Positions 1 through 13,439 of a DNA stretch of 64,000 nt are shown in pieces (within the stretch, counting starts at the first letter, position 1; each line of letters starts with the position of its first letter). The stretch lies in the NCBI GenBank assembly GCA_002110485.1, contig MOWL01000067.1, positions 62,001 to 126,000 on the forward strand, read 5' to 3'. The notes beneath the pieces are model-generated. The model had not been told where the DNA came from and did not search any database. It was given only the letters and a program-made list of their open reading frames with translations. The position numbers and the translations under genes were made by a program. Source of the DNA: Emergomyces orientalis (taxonomy: Eukaryota > Ascomycota > Eurotiomycetes > Onygenales > Ajellomycetaceae).

Positions 1-110
1 CATGGCGTATCTGTTCTCTCGTTTTTATTTGGCCTGCTTTTTGAGGATAAGGTTCATAAGTTTTATAACCTTTGCAGTACACCTGATCCCAGGGCGGAGA
101 ACATCTCTAG

Positions 111-144
<34 letters not shown>

Positions 145-3100
145 TAAATAAATAATAAACAATTAGAAAGAGTGGCGTGCTTCAACAAATATCAGTATGC
201 GATTGTGATAGCTGGAATGGATATCTGTTTCCATTTCCATTTACCAGCAGTCTACCTACATGCATGCACAATAATATCACTCACATCCTTTGTGCCCACA
301 TTGCTCGGGTCTAGCTCACAATTCATCATAGAAGTGCCGATTGGCATCTAGTTTATTATTTCAGTAGTCTGGAAGTGGTACGCCAAAGGCCCTCAGATCC
401 CCATGTTGAGCTAAAGATTGCAGCATTCATTATTGCAAGAAATAGTGACGGGCGGCGTTGAGATGGATGCGAAGCATACGTTGTTCAAGGGCACAGCGTA
501 TTCGTATCGAGAAGAGGCCCGCAAGAAAGCTGATCACTCCTTCGCATGAGTGACGACGAAGACGATGATTATTATCCATTTCTTAACCTTTTCCCGCCAG
601 TTTCCAAACTCTCCAAAATCTCAACCAAAAACAGGAAGAAAATAACTCTACCATTCACCACATGGTTAGGGAAACGCTCAATGAACCCAGGGGCATATCG
701 AAACGCCACAAAAGCCGATGGGCCAAGCCAAACTTGTTTTTCATCATTCACTTCACACAGCCCCGGATCCTCTTGAATTATTGGAGGAGCGTTGAAGTCG
801 GGTGGATTGAGGAGTTCGTAACTAACAAGCAATGCTAAAAGCCTCCATTCATAGTTACATCAATACCTGATCCTGCAAGCAAGGAGTCAAATTTTTGAGG
901 CGTCCGTAAGATTTAATCAGCTTGACTCAAAGAATACAAATGCACTCTCACTTGGGGGGGCGTGATATTGGGCAGGCTTTACGGGCGCATCAAATTTAAC
1001 AAGAAAGCACGAATTTTTTTCAGATTAACAAGTGCTGGCCACGGAGACTAGGATGAGGCCGGCAACGATACTCCACCAGTGCCGTTTTTATGCCATTAGG
1101 ATGAGTTGAAGTGGATCTGGGTCAGATGTGCAAAACGGATAATCATCCATCTATACTCCATACAGACTACAGAGTATTCAGGTTGCAGTCTCAAACATGG
1201 GGACTCGCAGCGGTGGCTCATCGCTCTCCTAAAACATGACGACCGCCACTATCCCCACCACTCGAAAACTTCCTCCCGCCAAGCCATCGACATGCGTAAG
1301 CGTAGGCAACTTCGGCAATATTATTTTCTCTACCGCGTATTGTTCTTGGTTCTTTGATTTCTGTTCCTCTTCGGGTCTGCGTGGTCGCTCTCGTCAAGGC
1401 AGAAAATTAAACCCCCCAATCCCAGAGGCTCGATTCGCGTCCGCTACCACAGCAGACAACAATTAAACACCGAAAACCTTTTTGTAAGTGCTGGATGGAT
1501 AGATGAGCAGAGAAATAGAATGGTTAAACTCTAGACCCCTTGATACAAAATTGACCGATTATTTAACGCGCTAAACGCAAAGATTACCAGATCAAATTGA
1601 TGACACAAGGCGAGGTGTCCACGGCCGCACGGGTGTTGCAACACAGACTTTTTCACTCTTATTTTGCTTTGTCCAGCCATCAGTAGAGCCGAGCCAATCA
1701 CATAATCTAGAATTCAAAAGGAATGCCAGTGGACTTGGCCCAAACCAGCACACCCTTGACTCGCGTTGAGAGTCGCCTGCCAGCAAAAGTCCTGTCAGCA
1801 CCAAATTTATTGGTTCATACAATGCGAAGATTGTCACAAGGCTTGACGGGGGGCAAAAAAGAAATACTCTGTGCATGGTAACTCGTCCCACCCTGCTGGT
1901 CAGAGTCGCGCCAATGGAACCTGAAAATTGTTCTTTGTCCTATCACTAACCGTGCTTGTCAGAATGGTGAGACAGGGAAGCCCGCATATATCAGCTTACG
2001 AGTTTCCCAAAATACCCGATCACAATTGTCGCGACATTGGTAACTGGTATTTTATCCCAGCCCGCCCTAACCTTGCAGCTTGCAGATTGATATGGGACTA
2101 TGGCGCGCATGGGGGGTGGTATTTTTCTTTACCAGCGGCTACCGAGCCATTGTAAGCTCCACATTTATTGGACATTTATTGGAGACCACCAGGTTTTTAG
2201 TAGGCCACTTGGAACTTGCAAGTAGTCGAGGATAAAGCGATGACATGTCCGTGCGGGAGACCCATGTCTCGGTTTTGCCCCCAATTGCCTTTTATGCAAT
2301 GGTCCAGAATTTAAGCGGCAAGATTTCATCATTCTGGCTTATTTCTTGAACCGAAAATGGGCATGTTCATTTTTTGTTACTTTGACGAACTGGTGAATGT
2401 TTCCGACGTCACTGCTACGAATCTCGGTTGCGATGTGCGATTTGCCGTGATTCGAACGTCCAATATCACACCCGCAACACCACTAACCTTGAATTTGGCC
2501 AACATCTTGTTTTTGTGTTCGATCCTGTGCAGCCTGTGATATTTCAGCTAGTAACTTCATGGCAACACCAGGCGATCTGCCTCCACGAAATTAGTGGGGA
2601 AAAAAAACTGCGCTGCGGAAATCCACTAAAAACACGGAGTAATTTGGACCGCCTTGGACAACTTTTATACAACTAATCCATAAGCTTCATACACAAGCCC
2701 GAGGTCAATGGACAAATAAAAGCAGAAGAGCATTTTGGCCAAGCGGAGACAAATAAGATCCTTTTCTGCCCACTGTACTTGAAAGAGTCAGCGGCGGTCC
2801 CGGGGGCCTGCCCAGCCGACGAATATTTCGTAATCGCAACATGGTCAGGGTACCCACGGACATGGTTTCACTCAGCCGTTGCTTCAGAAGTTCTTGTCTG
2901 ATTACCTGCCAATTTTTGGGGAGGAGAGGAGGGGCAAGGATTCTTTGTCTCAAGCTCGGCATTTTTAAAATGATGGAATGACGACGGATGATCCAACCCC
3001 CACCACCATTATTTTTGTCCAAACAAGGTTCATGCTGCGGCTCAGATACGTAGCCTGACTGAGAGGCACTGAGGTGAACGAGTCTACGACTCGCACGAGG

Positions 3101-6100
3101 CATGTGTCTGCCACATAAAACCGGCCCCGAGTTCCTGAAGACGATGTACACACAAGCCAACCACTTACTTCCCTGAAGCTGCTTGTCAATTTTTATTTAA
3201 TTTCTTTCCTTGTTTCTTTTTTCTTTTCTTTTTTTAGGCGGTGTAATTGTTCTTTATGCTGGTGCCTTAGCTGACTCTCTCAAACTGCAGAGAAACACAG
3301 CTTGTTTTCAAAGATTTGGACACAAGTATCTCGGTATCCTGACTTGTCGTCCAACGGCCATCCGCAAATACTCTCAGAACACGGCAAGATGCGTCAAGGT
3401 GATTGGTCTTGTCGTTTTGTAGAAGAAATGCCCATTAGTCCTGAAGCTTTGTCCAAAATGCCCAAGGCTCACCAACAGCAAACCATGCACAACCCCCCCA
3501 TTCTGCAAAGCCCCTACAGAAGATGTATGGACAATTCTCGGGCGGCGCACGAACGCCCTTTTAACAGTGTTCCACACATCCATTCCACTGTACATCGGCC
3601 AAGTATCTCGGAACTACGTCTGGACCTCGATCTTGGCAGATTCGTTCACTCACCAGCCAAGGCGCTCAGTCGCCGTAACCTTCCATATCAGCTTTCTTCT
3701 CTATGTCTCTTCCATTTAAATCTCGGACTTTATACCCAATGGGGTTCCCTCCTGAAAATCCATTAATATTATGACCAGGCTGAAAATCAACAACGCCTCC
3801 TCAAACTTCCAAACAGTTTCGCACATGCATGTCCACGCCTCCCAAATCAGCATACCTGCTTAAACTCTCTGGTTGCTTTTATCGTCTTCTTTTAAGAATG
3901 TGATCCGTCGGTCCCTCCAACTCTAACCTCCAGTGTAGATGATCACCAAGAGTTAAGGGAACCAACGCATGCATCCTCAGGACAAAAACTTGGTTGCCTA
4001 CCCACACAAAAGCCTTGTCTCCGTTACCCGAAAGTGCCATATCAGCTCGCTGCAGGACTTGCAAAGGATTATCGCGAATCTCTAACGCCATACTTGCAGG
4101 AAAATGTGCCCTATTATTTATAGAATCCCAGTAGAAGCAGCCGGGAAGTCTGAGCCCACCCGTACACCTCGTGTGAGACATTAACATAAGATACTCTATT
4201 CATGCAATTATCCAAGGTTGCAATGGATAATATCAAAGCAAATAATATGTGTCGCGAGAATCATATATTTGACAGGTACCAACAACCTACCTGCTTACTC
4301 GCATATCATCTGAGATACTCATGCTTCAAACTAACGCCGAAATATTGGACTAGAAAGGGACAACTCCCAGAAACCAAAACCGATATGTCTTCTGATTCAT
4401 TCCCTAAACCCTCCGGGAGCCTCAATACTGTAATAAGGTACTCGTATGTACTGTACACACCCTGGAGCCAAAATGTGGATTCCACATTGACAAAGGAGAG
4501 GCTCAAAATGTCACGCTCCATTAAAACCCCACCACTTTCTGTTTCAACATTTCCCTATCCCGGTTGATATCCTCAGCCACAGGGCCACACTCTGACAAGA
4601 GCTGTAAATGTACACTCTGTTGCTCTGCCGCACGCGACCTCCTTTCGCTGCTATATTATTAATAGGTCAAGGTGATATTCCACCTCATCCTCCTTCATAG
4701 TTGTTGGGAAAGAAAATTGTTCACTTAAACTCAAACCACTTACCTACATCTGTATATATACATCATATTCGTTTCGAAGGACTACAGAATATACCTTCCG
4801 AGGATTGGCTTGGATACGCATCTTTGGTTCACTACAATATTAGACTTGGGTGGTTAAATTAAGTTGCACCGGATCACAAATCCCCCTGCCTTGTGTTCCA
4901 GATTGTCCAAGTGACGGATGTCTACTTAGGGCTTTGAATCTTTGCATATTCCTGGAAATTGAACAATACCCAAGCCGTCTGTGAGCATGCTTGCCCGCAA
5001 GTTTTCTTTTTCGAAAGGATTCTGTTTGTGTTTCTTTTGCTTCCTTTGTTTTATACCAATTTATTCGTGCACGAATATATATGTGTATGTATCCGCACAC
5101 CCCCACAAAGCAGCTATGGTCATATCTTGTCAACAAACCAGGCTATTTCCGTTGCAATCTGCTGAAGCATGGGCAACGGATCTCAGATGTTACTTGTCTT
5201 TTGGGAATGCAATTCATCTACTTACTCTGAGTGCGTTTATCTCCGGCATCTCAACACATGTCAATGGCTTGGAAAAATTGATGATCATTAATCGACGGCC
5301 GGTCTGCCGATTAACCGCGCATTGAGAACCGTCGAAGGCACATTGAAGGAAATACAGATATAATTGCATTTCTGATTCATTAACCCCTATTTGTGCTTCA
5401 ATGAGGGTCGCGGCTCGGGCCTGGTAGTGTATAGTTCCTGTGATATTAGAACTCAAGTCTATTGTATGACATGATAATAATAGCCTCTTCGTACTTATAT
5501 TGCATTCTGAAGCTTTCCCAATACTTGGACAGGAAATCTTATTACCTCGTAAAGATAATAAAACATAGTGTAATATATTCAATCTTTATATGCTGACTCT
5601 ATATGCACGGTTCTATGAAAAACACAAATTCTGCTGGATTAATCTGCACCGCGCTGGGTTAAGGAGAGTAGTACTTGTAGTACTTCTATATCTATCCTTT
5701 CATTCACACCCTGCATGGAATACGCATTCGAAGAAGATGGAAAGAAGCCAGGATTTATTTCGCTGCCTCTGTTTACTGTGTTGCCAGCGTAAGTGGAGCT
5801 GGATATCATGTTCCTCCTCCGTATCTACCTTCTCTAGAACAATAATCCTCCCATTCATAACATCTGCTCCCGAATCGGAAACAAACAAGTATATCGAATT
5901 GCGTCATCCAGCGACATCCAAGCAGCTCAGAACAGGGTGAGGGCAAAGTCTCGTGCGAGGAGGACCCGCTGTGCATCTCTACTGTTTGATGTACCACTCC
6001 TGTCCAATTCAACATCCGCCCCCTTCCCATAAAAATTGCCCCGATCATCCTTTCCTCGATTGTTCTTCCGTTCGTCACGAAAACCAAAAACTCCCGGAGA

Positions 6101-6553
6101 GTGCGAAGGAGCACACAGGGCGAAAATCACCTAGTTTTCCTGCTCTACACGAAGCAGGGATGGTGAAAGGATCGCATTGATCGAATTCCCTTTCTTCGCA
6201 AGAAGGCCGGTCTTTGAGCTCAAAGCTAAACAAAATGTTCTTCCATTATAAATGATCCCTCCATATCTATCCAAGTAGGCAGTCATTCTCGCAAGAATGC
6301 GCCTATAGTTCGTCGAATAACGGGTGACCTATTTGCCGATCAGTGTCCTATGGTTCATTGGATACAGATTTTTGCCGCCTAGCTGGAAGCTCTCTAGAAC
6401 ATCGGTCTTGTTGGTAGATATTGTGTCCCGACGCAAGTTATATTTCATGTCAAACTACTCCTGCTATTGAGTAATCCGCCGAGAAACTTATTTCTTCCTT
6501 CTCTAGATTCCTCTGTTCAACTTGGTTTCGACCACCGCATGGCAAAACTGGCC
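1..6553. other. Gene-poor left flank, no supportable gene
   Basis: I found no coding region here. The open frames are short (at most about 154 codons), overlap on both strands, carry no family motif and cannot be joined through plausible splice sites. The stretch holds an A26 run near the left edge, pyrimidine-rich tracts around 3205-3235, and one copy each of two short motifs that recur elsewhere in the window (ACGGAGTA at 2634, GTACTGTAC at 4448). The right end is the 3' flank of the F-box gene. Non-coding RNAs or fast-evolving orphan genes cannot be excluded by eye. Confidence 0.5.
112..137. repeat. A26 homopolymer
   Basis: An uninterrupted run of 26 A is followed by AT-rich triplets (TTAATAATAAATAAATAA). 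It could be a microsatellite or the fossil poly-A tail of a retroposed element. No coding sequence lies on either side to decide. Confidence 0.85.
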
Positions 6554-8032
6554 CTACCCGAGTGGGTTCTCGGCGCCTTTTACTCTGAGAAGATATTGGC
6601 AAACAGCCTTTTCAGAGAAGCGAAATACCAGATCGTCCTCAGAGGAACCGCTTCCATACTCTCCACCGGTAGGCCATCTGCACGATACTTCCTCCAAGTC
6701 CTCCAATTCACGTAGAATTTGGAATGAATTCTTCCAGCTTCCACTGAGAATTTGCAGGCCGTTCATGTCTAATATCTTTAGAGAGCTTCGATGGCGGTCC
6801 ACTAACTTCCGAAGCTCTCGTTCATAGAACGGCACGGCAACGAGGGATAGAGCCTGCAGCTGCGGCCACTCGCAATCAGGAAGCAATTCATAAAGGCTGA
6901 TATACGGTGGCGGATCGAGATGAAGGGAGTAATCATGGATGTCCAGTTCCACGGAGCGCACACTCTCCGTATTGAAGAAGGCCTTTGTTAAACTAGCAAG
7001 GTATTGCATCTGCTCGTGATGCTGGTCACCAGATATAATGATGTCGAAGTTAAGGTTATGTTTCGACCACCAACGTACTGCAAACGACAAGTGTTCTGCC
7101 CTCTGTACTACGCTGCTGATGGCATAGTGTTCAGCTTGCTTCGGTCGAAAAAGTTGTAGTCGTTTAGGAGCGTCTATATCGACAGTGAGGCGGGGAGGAA
7201 AGATCTTGTGCTTGGAAAGCTGATCGAAAACCCCTTTGAAAGTCCGTGCAAATCTGCGTTCTATGTCGAACGTCAGGGACTGGCCTCGGGATGCCATCAC
7301 ATTTAAAGCAATATCCGAACATATCTCGTCTGAATCTAGCCACTCCAAGGTTGTTGCAATTGAACAACTTCTAGGGTTAATCTCATTTCTTGTTCGTATG
7401 TACCCAAACATTTCGAACGAAAGTGGGCGGCGGAACTTGGACAAAGCGGCCCCTATCCTTGTGAGATGAGTGCCATCCTTAATGGCAACTTGTTGATCCA
7501 CAAAACGAGTTTTATAATCGTCGAAGGCATCAGTTATCACATGGGCGGCGGTGAATTCTAAACAGGCAGAAGCAGCTCCTATTGCCTCCAACTCCAAAGA
7601 GCTCAGAGCGTGCTTAATTTTGCCGATTCGAACTTGAATACTGTTAAATTGTTCAGACTCGTCCACAGTCCTTTGTGTTGCGTTAAAGACCCTTGTAATT
7701 GTCAGCCAAATGGAATGGAAGCGGCGGTCGCACTCGGATATTAGGCCGATCCTCGTCAGCTGGTCTTGGATGTCTCCGTAGAAACATAGACATAGCTTGA
7801 TAGTGCTAATAGATTTCCGAAAAATAGGATGGTTCGATACCGCCTCCAGTGTCGATATCGACTTCGTGGTTATCCTGATAGTGAGCGTATCAAAAAGGAA
7901 AAACGAACTGGCGTTGCAGAGACATTTTGAGGTGAGACGGAGGTTCTGGATGTCCGCAATAGATCCTTTGAGATAAGAGCAGCAGTGTATCAAGAGCTCG
8001 CAAGGGAGCCTTTCAATAGTTCGCGAGGCCAT
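6554..8032 (-). CDS. F-box domain protein
   Basis: This single-exon frame of 492 codons begins MASRTIERLPCELLIHCCSYL. That matches the start of an F-box (L-P-x-E-L-L-x-x-x-x-x-x-L), followed by the usual LRLTSKxLxxxxxxxLF continuation, so the F-box covers about residues 5-50. F-box proteins bind Skp1 and present substrates to the SCF (Cul1) ubiquitin ligase. The rest of the protein (about 60-490) has no repeat I can name. It resembles the large, poorly conserved family of fungal F-box proteins in which only the F-box is recognisable, so the substrate is unknown. The start is the first ATG of the frame and places the F-box right at the N-terminus. Residues about 450-475 are acidic and serine-rich. 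The gene has no close neighbour on its own strand. Confidence 0.85.
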   Translation of the reverse strand: MASRTIERLPCELLIHCCSYLKGSIADIQNLRLTSKCLCNASSFFLFDTLTIRITTKSISTLEAVSNHPIFRKSISTIKLCLCFYGDIQDQLTRIGLISECDRRFHSIWLTITRVFNATQRTVDESEQFNSIQVRIGKIKHALSSLELEAIGAASACLEFTAAHVITDAFDDYKTRFVDQQVAIKDGTHLTRIGAALSKFRRPLSFEMFGYIRTRNEINPRSCSIATTLEWLDSDEICSDIALNVMASRGQSLTFDIERRFARTFKGVFDQLSKHKIFPPRLTVDIDAPKRLQLFRPKQAEHYAISSVVQRAEHLSFAVRWWSKHNLNFDIIISGDQHHEQMQYLASLTKAFFNTESVRSVELDIHDYSLHLDPPPYISLYELLPDCEWPQLQALSLVAVPFYERELRKLVDRHRSSLKILDMNGLQILSGSWKNSFQILRELEDLEEVSCRWPTGGEYGSGSSEDDLVFRFSEKAVCQYLLRVKGAENPLG

Positions 8033-8794
8033 GATTAGTGGACTTTTAATTATGTGTGACAGTGGTTTGGGGTGGGATTAGGTATTGAAGCTGCAGAGAG
8101 GAGGATGAACTAGATAATTCCCCCGCAAATCGCTCTATCAGTCGCTCACCCCAACGAATGGCGGTATACCTCGTTCATCATAAACGATTTGACTGTCTAT
8201 AAAGTCAGAGCCTCGGTGTTTCGTAAAATATATATCAGTAGCACTAAATAGGAGGATTCAACAGTGGACACTTTCAGCCCAGTTATGTTGACGCAAAATA
8301 TAAATAGTCACGAGCTGGAGCTATCATCAACCTTTCGAACATTGTTGGCTACCTTCTAATAACAGTGGTAACTTTAGAGCTCTCCACCTAACGAGTTGAA
8401 GTCCTGCCAGGCCAGTATTTTGTTCGTAAAACGGCATCCATGGGTCCCTTGTGGCGATGAGGCGGCTGACTCAGATGTTTGGCACGGTATGACCTCTAGA
8501 ACTTCTATGTACTATGCATTTTAAATATCTTGCTATTATGGCTAAAGATGAGAAGGACAGGCTCATAGATTGGCCTAGGGTTGCTGGTATCTTGCCGTCA
8601 ATTGCTTCTTCCTATCCAAAAAAAGGCACAGAGTTACCGGCCGATAAATACCTGATAGTTAACGATGGCGAGTGGCGTTCCAGTCGATGTCAGGCCCGTC
8701 GATGATGTAAGTGGCCGCTCTTCCAACATCCTACAGACCTCGATTTTCTAGCTCCTCTTCACTCAACCTAATTCATTCATCTAATGAGGTTATC
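8033..8794. promoter_or_regulatory. Divergent intergenic region, F-box gene / NAD kinase
   Basis: The flanking genes are transcribed away from each other, so promoters of both should lie here. No core element is clear to me. A possible extra NAD kinase 5' exon (ATG at 8665, donor GTAAGT at 8707) falls at its right end. It would need an unusual GAG acceptor at 8786-8788 to stay in frame. Confidence 0.4.
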
Positions 8795-10508
8795 ATGGAG
8801 AATTCTGGCGAGTCCAACAGCGACCCAGAGTTGCACACCCGTCTTGAGGTAAATCCCCCCCGCCTCAGCAACCAAAGCATGAGCTTGTGCATCATGCGGA
8901 GTCGCACACCTCTACTAACCAGCTTCATTCCCAGGTTGTCTTTGACCAAGACGCTGGACATGTTCGCAGGTCCTCTCTAGTCTCTGCCGATACTCCCAGG
9001 ATTTCACGTCGCCACGCAGACCAGCGGAGCGATTCTGCGTGTTTCGTCCATGCACTGCTCGGGCAACCACAAGCCCGACGGCTCGGACGAGTCAGCGAAA
9101 ATGACGAGGCGAAAGGTTCGATAAAATTACCTCCCCAAGGGGATGACGATCTGCCTCCTCCCGTGATGCAATCCCGCCTCTTGACCAAGAAGCAACTTTC
9201 TGACATGGCCTGGAATGTCCGGGCACTATCCAAAAAACTCGGGAGCGTTAAAATGAAACTAAATGTCAAAAGTGTGTTCATACTTACGAAACCTCAGGAG
9301 CAATGCCTCGTGCTTCTGACGAGACAAGTCACACAGTGGCTTTTATCAAAGGATCGAGACCAGCCATACACTGTTTATGTGGAGAAAAGGCTAGAAGATG
9401 ATGAACAATTTGACGCAGCGGGGCTCTACAAGGAGGACGCTTCAGCAAAAGGAAGGCTAAAATATTGGGATTTAGATCTTGTGAAGAAGAAACCACAAAC
9501 ATTTGATTTTATAGTTACACTTGGAGGCGATGGCACGGTTTTGTACGCGAGCTGGCTATTCCAGCAAGTGGTTCCCCCAGTTCTCTCCTTTGCATTGGGC
9601 TCACTGGGATTCCTCACCAACTTTGACTTTGAACACTATCAAAAGACACTCAAGGCGGCCTTTCGCGATGGTATCACAGTAAGTCTCAGGTTGAGGTTCG
9701 AATGCACTATCATGAGGAGCAGGCCGCGGCCTAATCAATCAGGACAAAGACATTTGGTAGAAGAGTTGATTGGAGAGGAATCGGATGATGATACAACACA
9801 TCAGCCTGATAAAATGTTTCAAATACTGAACGATGTTGTCATTGATCGAGGACCAAACCCAAGTATGCATGCGCCCTAAAATGTCCCCCAAAACCTGAAA
9901 TAGGTTTTCGTCTTCATTGCTCTCCTGGGGTATAATAATAACTATTTCCTTAGCAATGTCATCAATCGAAATATTCGGAGATGATGAACATTTCACTTCC
10001 GTGCAGGCGGACGGTGTGTGTGTCGCGACCCCGACCGGTTCAACAGCATACAACCTCGCAGCTGGTGGCTCACTATCGCATCCTGAAAACCCAGTCATAC
10101 TTCTTACCGCCATTTGTGCTCATACTCTAAATTTCCGGCCCATTATATTACCTGATACCATTGTCCTCAGAGTGGGTGTACCTTACAATGCCAGAACTAG
10201 TTCGTGGGCTGGCTTTGATGGGCGCGAACGGTAAGCTTAGGAACCCCCTAACAGGGGATTTCAACCACAAGATCCAACTAAGAAAAATGGCCATATGAAA
10301 CTAACTTAATAACAGAATGGAGCTATGTCCGGGTGACTATGTCACAATCTCGGCTTCAAGATTTCCTTTTGCTTGTGTGAGCCCGTCTTCGGGGCGAAGT
10401 CACCACTGGATACAGAGTATCTCTAGGACATTAAATTGGAACTCGAGGCAAAAACAAAGAGGCTTTGATTCAGTAAAGGACTACGATGCTGAGAAAGGCA
10501 AGATGTAA
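8795..10508 (+). CDS. NAD+ kinase (ATP-NAD kinase)
   Basis: NAD kinase phosphorylates NAD+ to NADP+ and feeds cellular NADPH supply. My model has four exons: 8795-8848, 8935-9862, 9954-10230 and 10316-10508, giving 483 aa. All introns are GT...AG (86, 91 and 85 nt) and preserve the frame. The diagnostic GGDGT motif lies in TLGGDGTVLYASWLF, followed by the conserved segment LGSLGFLTNFDF. After the second intron comes the NAD-binding motif ATPTGSTAYNLAAGGS, and then the HTLNFRPIILPD strand. The N-terminal third up to about residue 100 is low-complexity and poorly conserved, typical of fungal cytosolic (Utr1-like) enzymes. A start at 8795 is chosen because it needs only one standard intron. An upstream ATG at 8665 would require a GAG acceptor. 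I see no obvious mitochondrial presequence. Confidence 0.9.
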
Positions 10509-11101
10509 AACTTTTTACAGAGCTAGACAAAGAAGTACCTCTAATTTCTATAGCCGTAAATTCATGAACATATCTTCGGCAAATGCTCATCTTTACATCT
10601 GTAGGTACTAGTATGTAATGAGGTAGGCATTATATTTATTTTAACCTATCAGAAAATGTTAAAACGGATTATTCTTCGGGGTTTAATTCATGTGCCGCAG
10701 CCACGTCAACACAAATAAGTAAAAATACGCCGAGTATTCTCTCTTTTTCAAGTATATCCCTCTTCAATCCTAGTTGGCAAATACTAGTATACATCAGACC
10801 AAATCTAGCGGAGTGCGGACTGCGCATGTGTTTGGGCTGCCCACCGTAGTCCGTTCCTCGCCCATCTTCAACCAGGAAGGTACTGTACCTCCATGGGTAC
10901 AGCATTGAACTACATCTCAACAGACAAATATAAAATTAATGTCATCCGAACAAGAATTTATCTTCCCTGAAACTATCACCTCAAACAGTTCCATTATCAT
11001 GACCTCTATCGCAACATCCCAATAATCGCAATATAGCCATTTTCCACAAACTGTTTTTCCATACCGGACAACGGACAACACTCCCCTCCGCTCCTACTAC
11101 A
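10509..11101. other. Intergenic, NAD kinase to TRS31
   Basis: This is the 3' flank of the NAD kinase gene and the 5' flank of the TRAPP gene, both transcribed rightwards. It contains one copy of the recurrent GTACTGTAC motif (10880-10888). I see no RNA gene and no convincing open frame. Confidence 0.5.
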
Positions 11102-12012
11102 ATGGCATCTCCCTCCAAGCACACGCATGTCTCCTCCACGAGCACAGTCGTGAGCAACAATGTCGGGGACTCACAGGAAAAATTCAGATCGAGAAATGTA
11201 CCCCAACCCTCTACAGGGTTGCGTGTCCCGTCCAACAAGAAGACAATTTACGACCGGAATCTCAACCGAACCCGCAATTCGGAGCTCAGCAAAGCAAGCT
11301 TCGCTTATCTTTTTTCGGAGATGGTCATATACGCTCAGCGACGGGTGACGGGAATACAGGACCTGGAGAGGCGGTATGTATAAACCTAGCTATCTTTTTT
11401 ATGGCAATCCTGCCCATCTTCACCAACCTATTCCCCACCACCCATTAAATTGGACCATGACCCTCCCCTATTTATAAGAAAGCTTGACTAACAGCCCATT
11501 GATTGCAATACTCCAGTCTCAATGAGCAAGGCTACCCGCTAGGCCTCCGTCTCCTTGATCTCCTCCTCTACCGCTCCCTCCCCGGTTCTTCCTCCTCCGG
11601 CGGCCTCACATCATCTTCCTCCTCATCAGGCACTCAACCAAATCGACCCCTCCGCATCCTCCCCCTTCTCCATCTAATACACGGCCCCCTCTGGCGTCTC
11701 CTATTCTCCCGCCCAGCTGACGCGCTAGAGCACTCCGTCTCGCCCGCCACTCCAAATGAATACATGATCACCGACAACGACCCGCTAGTCAATACATACA
11801 TATCCGTACCGCGCGAGATGAATATGCTGAATTGTGCGGCGTTCGTGGCTGGGATTATTGAGGGAGTGTGCGATGGGTGTGGTTTCGAGGCGAAAGTGTC
11901 GGCTCACAACCAGGGGAGTGAGATGTGGCCGAGTAGGACGGTGTTTTTGGTTCGGTTTGGAGAGAGTGTTATGGAGAGGGAGAAGATGTTGGAGCGAGCG
12001 GGGGTGAAGTAA
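11102..12012 (+). CDS. TRS31: TRAPP complex subunit Trs31/TRAPPC5
   Basis: This is a core subunit of the TRAPP tethering complexes, which act as exchange factors for the Rab Ypt1/Rab1 at ER-Golgi and Golgi membranes. There are two exons, 11102-11373 and 11517-12012, with a 143-nt GT...AG intron that splits an Arg codon. The protein is 255 aa. The Bet3/Trs33-like fold starts at about residue 45 with IYDRNLNRTRNSELSKASFA and FLFSE-like YLFSEMVIYAQ. After the intron comes LNEQGYPLGLRLLDLLLYR, then PLRILPLLHLIHGPLWRLLF and MNMLNCAAFVAGIIEGVC, all in the order known for Trs31. A serine-rich insertion at about residues 113-130 is specific to this protein. Its length is close to fungal orthologues. 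The long pyrimidine-rich stretch in exon 2 reflects a Ser/Leu/Pro-rich coding segment and is not non-coding. Confidence 0.93.
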
Positions 12013-13439
12013 TTTTTTTCAAAGGGAGAATTACGAATTGGAGGGGGAGTTGTGTTTCTTATGCACGAGGTTTTCCTTTGGCGTGTTCAGCTACCTTGGC
12101 TAGGCGTTCACTTCCTCTACCCTGCCCAGATGATCTTTGTCCTCTCGAATTTGCGGCCATTTGTCCTCAGATTTTTTTCGTGTTTTTGGTGATTCTCTTA
12201 GACAGGGTTGCTACTACTACAGGATCCAGGAGTAAGGATATATTTGTTGCATTACCCCTTTTATGAGTTAATGGCGTTTGGCTAGGGCTTTCCTCCTTAT
12301 CGTGCCTCTGTATGGATAAGTATTGTTCAAGGGGATATTTATATCATATATGCAACTGTTGAAAACAAGGGAAGATACGACATATTTCTCATCGTCTGGG
12401 TTTATTTTGTTTTCGCTTATGCACTGGGTCTGCTTCGCTTGCGATCTGACACCGGCCTCGAGACCTAAGTTGGTTTGGAATCTACTGACTGCCTGCAGCC
12501 AGCACGCCACACCGGCCGGTGCCTCAAGGATGTCACTGTCGCTCTCGGATATATTTAATTCCATCGAAACGACACTCAATTGTCCTCATATTGGCGCATT
12601 ACGAGAAATGTCCAATCGCAGCTACCTGTTCTCGATCCGCTCACAAACAATCCTCAAATCTTTGCGTATGTAATTTGTGCGGAGGGTCATTGAACAAGGT
12701 TCCCGGAGAAGGGATCCTATCGCGGGGAGGGCTACATGCTAGACGAACTTACCAAATTTGGGACTGGAGCTATGAAGCTCTGCCGGCACTGTTATTACTG
12801 AGTTGGGATAATCTCACGACTGACAATCCCAAATGGTCCAGACCACATCTGCCGTGGCGCAGAGCGGGCAGATCCACCCCGAGCCGCAACTTATTTTGCA
12901 TGACATCAGATACCACGCATCTAAGTCCCTAGGTAGATATCCCTCAGGATGAATTAAAAGGGTATCCGGTGCATGACCTTGCCTATATGCACCAAGGGCG
13001 AAGATACCGAGCAGCAACTGAAACACATGGAACGCGTAACATGGGAGATGAAGTGGCCTCTCTGTTAGAGGGCAAACAGCTGGGCTCTTTGATTATAATC
13101 ACAGTTTTCCCCTTATATAGTCATACTAGATATGGATAGACTTCAGCTTTATTCGTATGTAGATCATCAAAAAAAAACATTCATGGGTTTAGGCAAAGGA
13201 AGGGGAAAATTGCGTAATGGAATCAGAGCTTTCGGGAAATATATTCTCCGGGGCCGCGACCAACGACATCATCACAAAAAGAGAATGTACCTACAGCTAC
13301 CAATCAATATTTTCACTGCTAATCAACTACAAACTGCATCTCTCTTTCTGCCCGGCGGAGTTTTTCCTCATTATACTGTCTTCGAAAACGATGTTCACCT
13401 AAAATTACTCTCGATAAGTCATCCCCTCACACCACAGCC
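12013..13439. other. Intergenic, TRS31 to MFAP1
   Basis: No gene is supported in this 1.4-kb stretch. Open frames of up to 137 codons lie on both strands, overlap each other and show no motif. The last 150 bases form a plausible promoter and leader for the MFAP1 gene. Confidence 0.5.

Noticed and set aside
2705..3766. Frames of about 150 codons in the left gene-poor region
   Set aside because: No recognisable domain and no coding-like codon pattern; expected by chance in a 6.5-kb gap of this composition.
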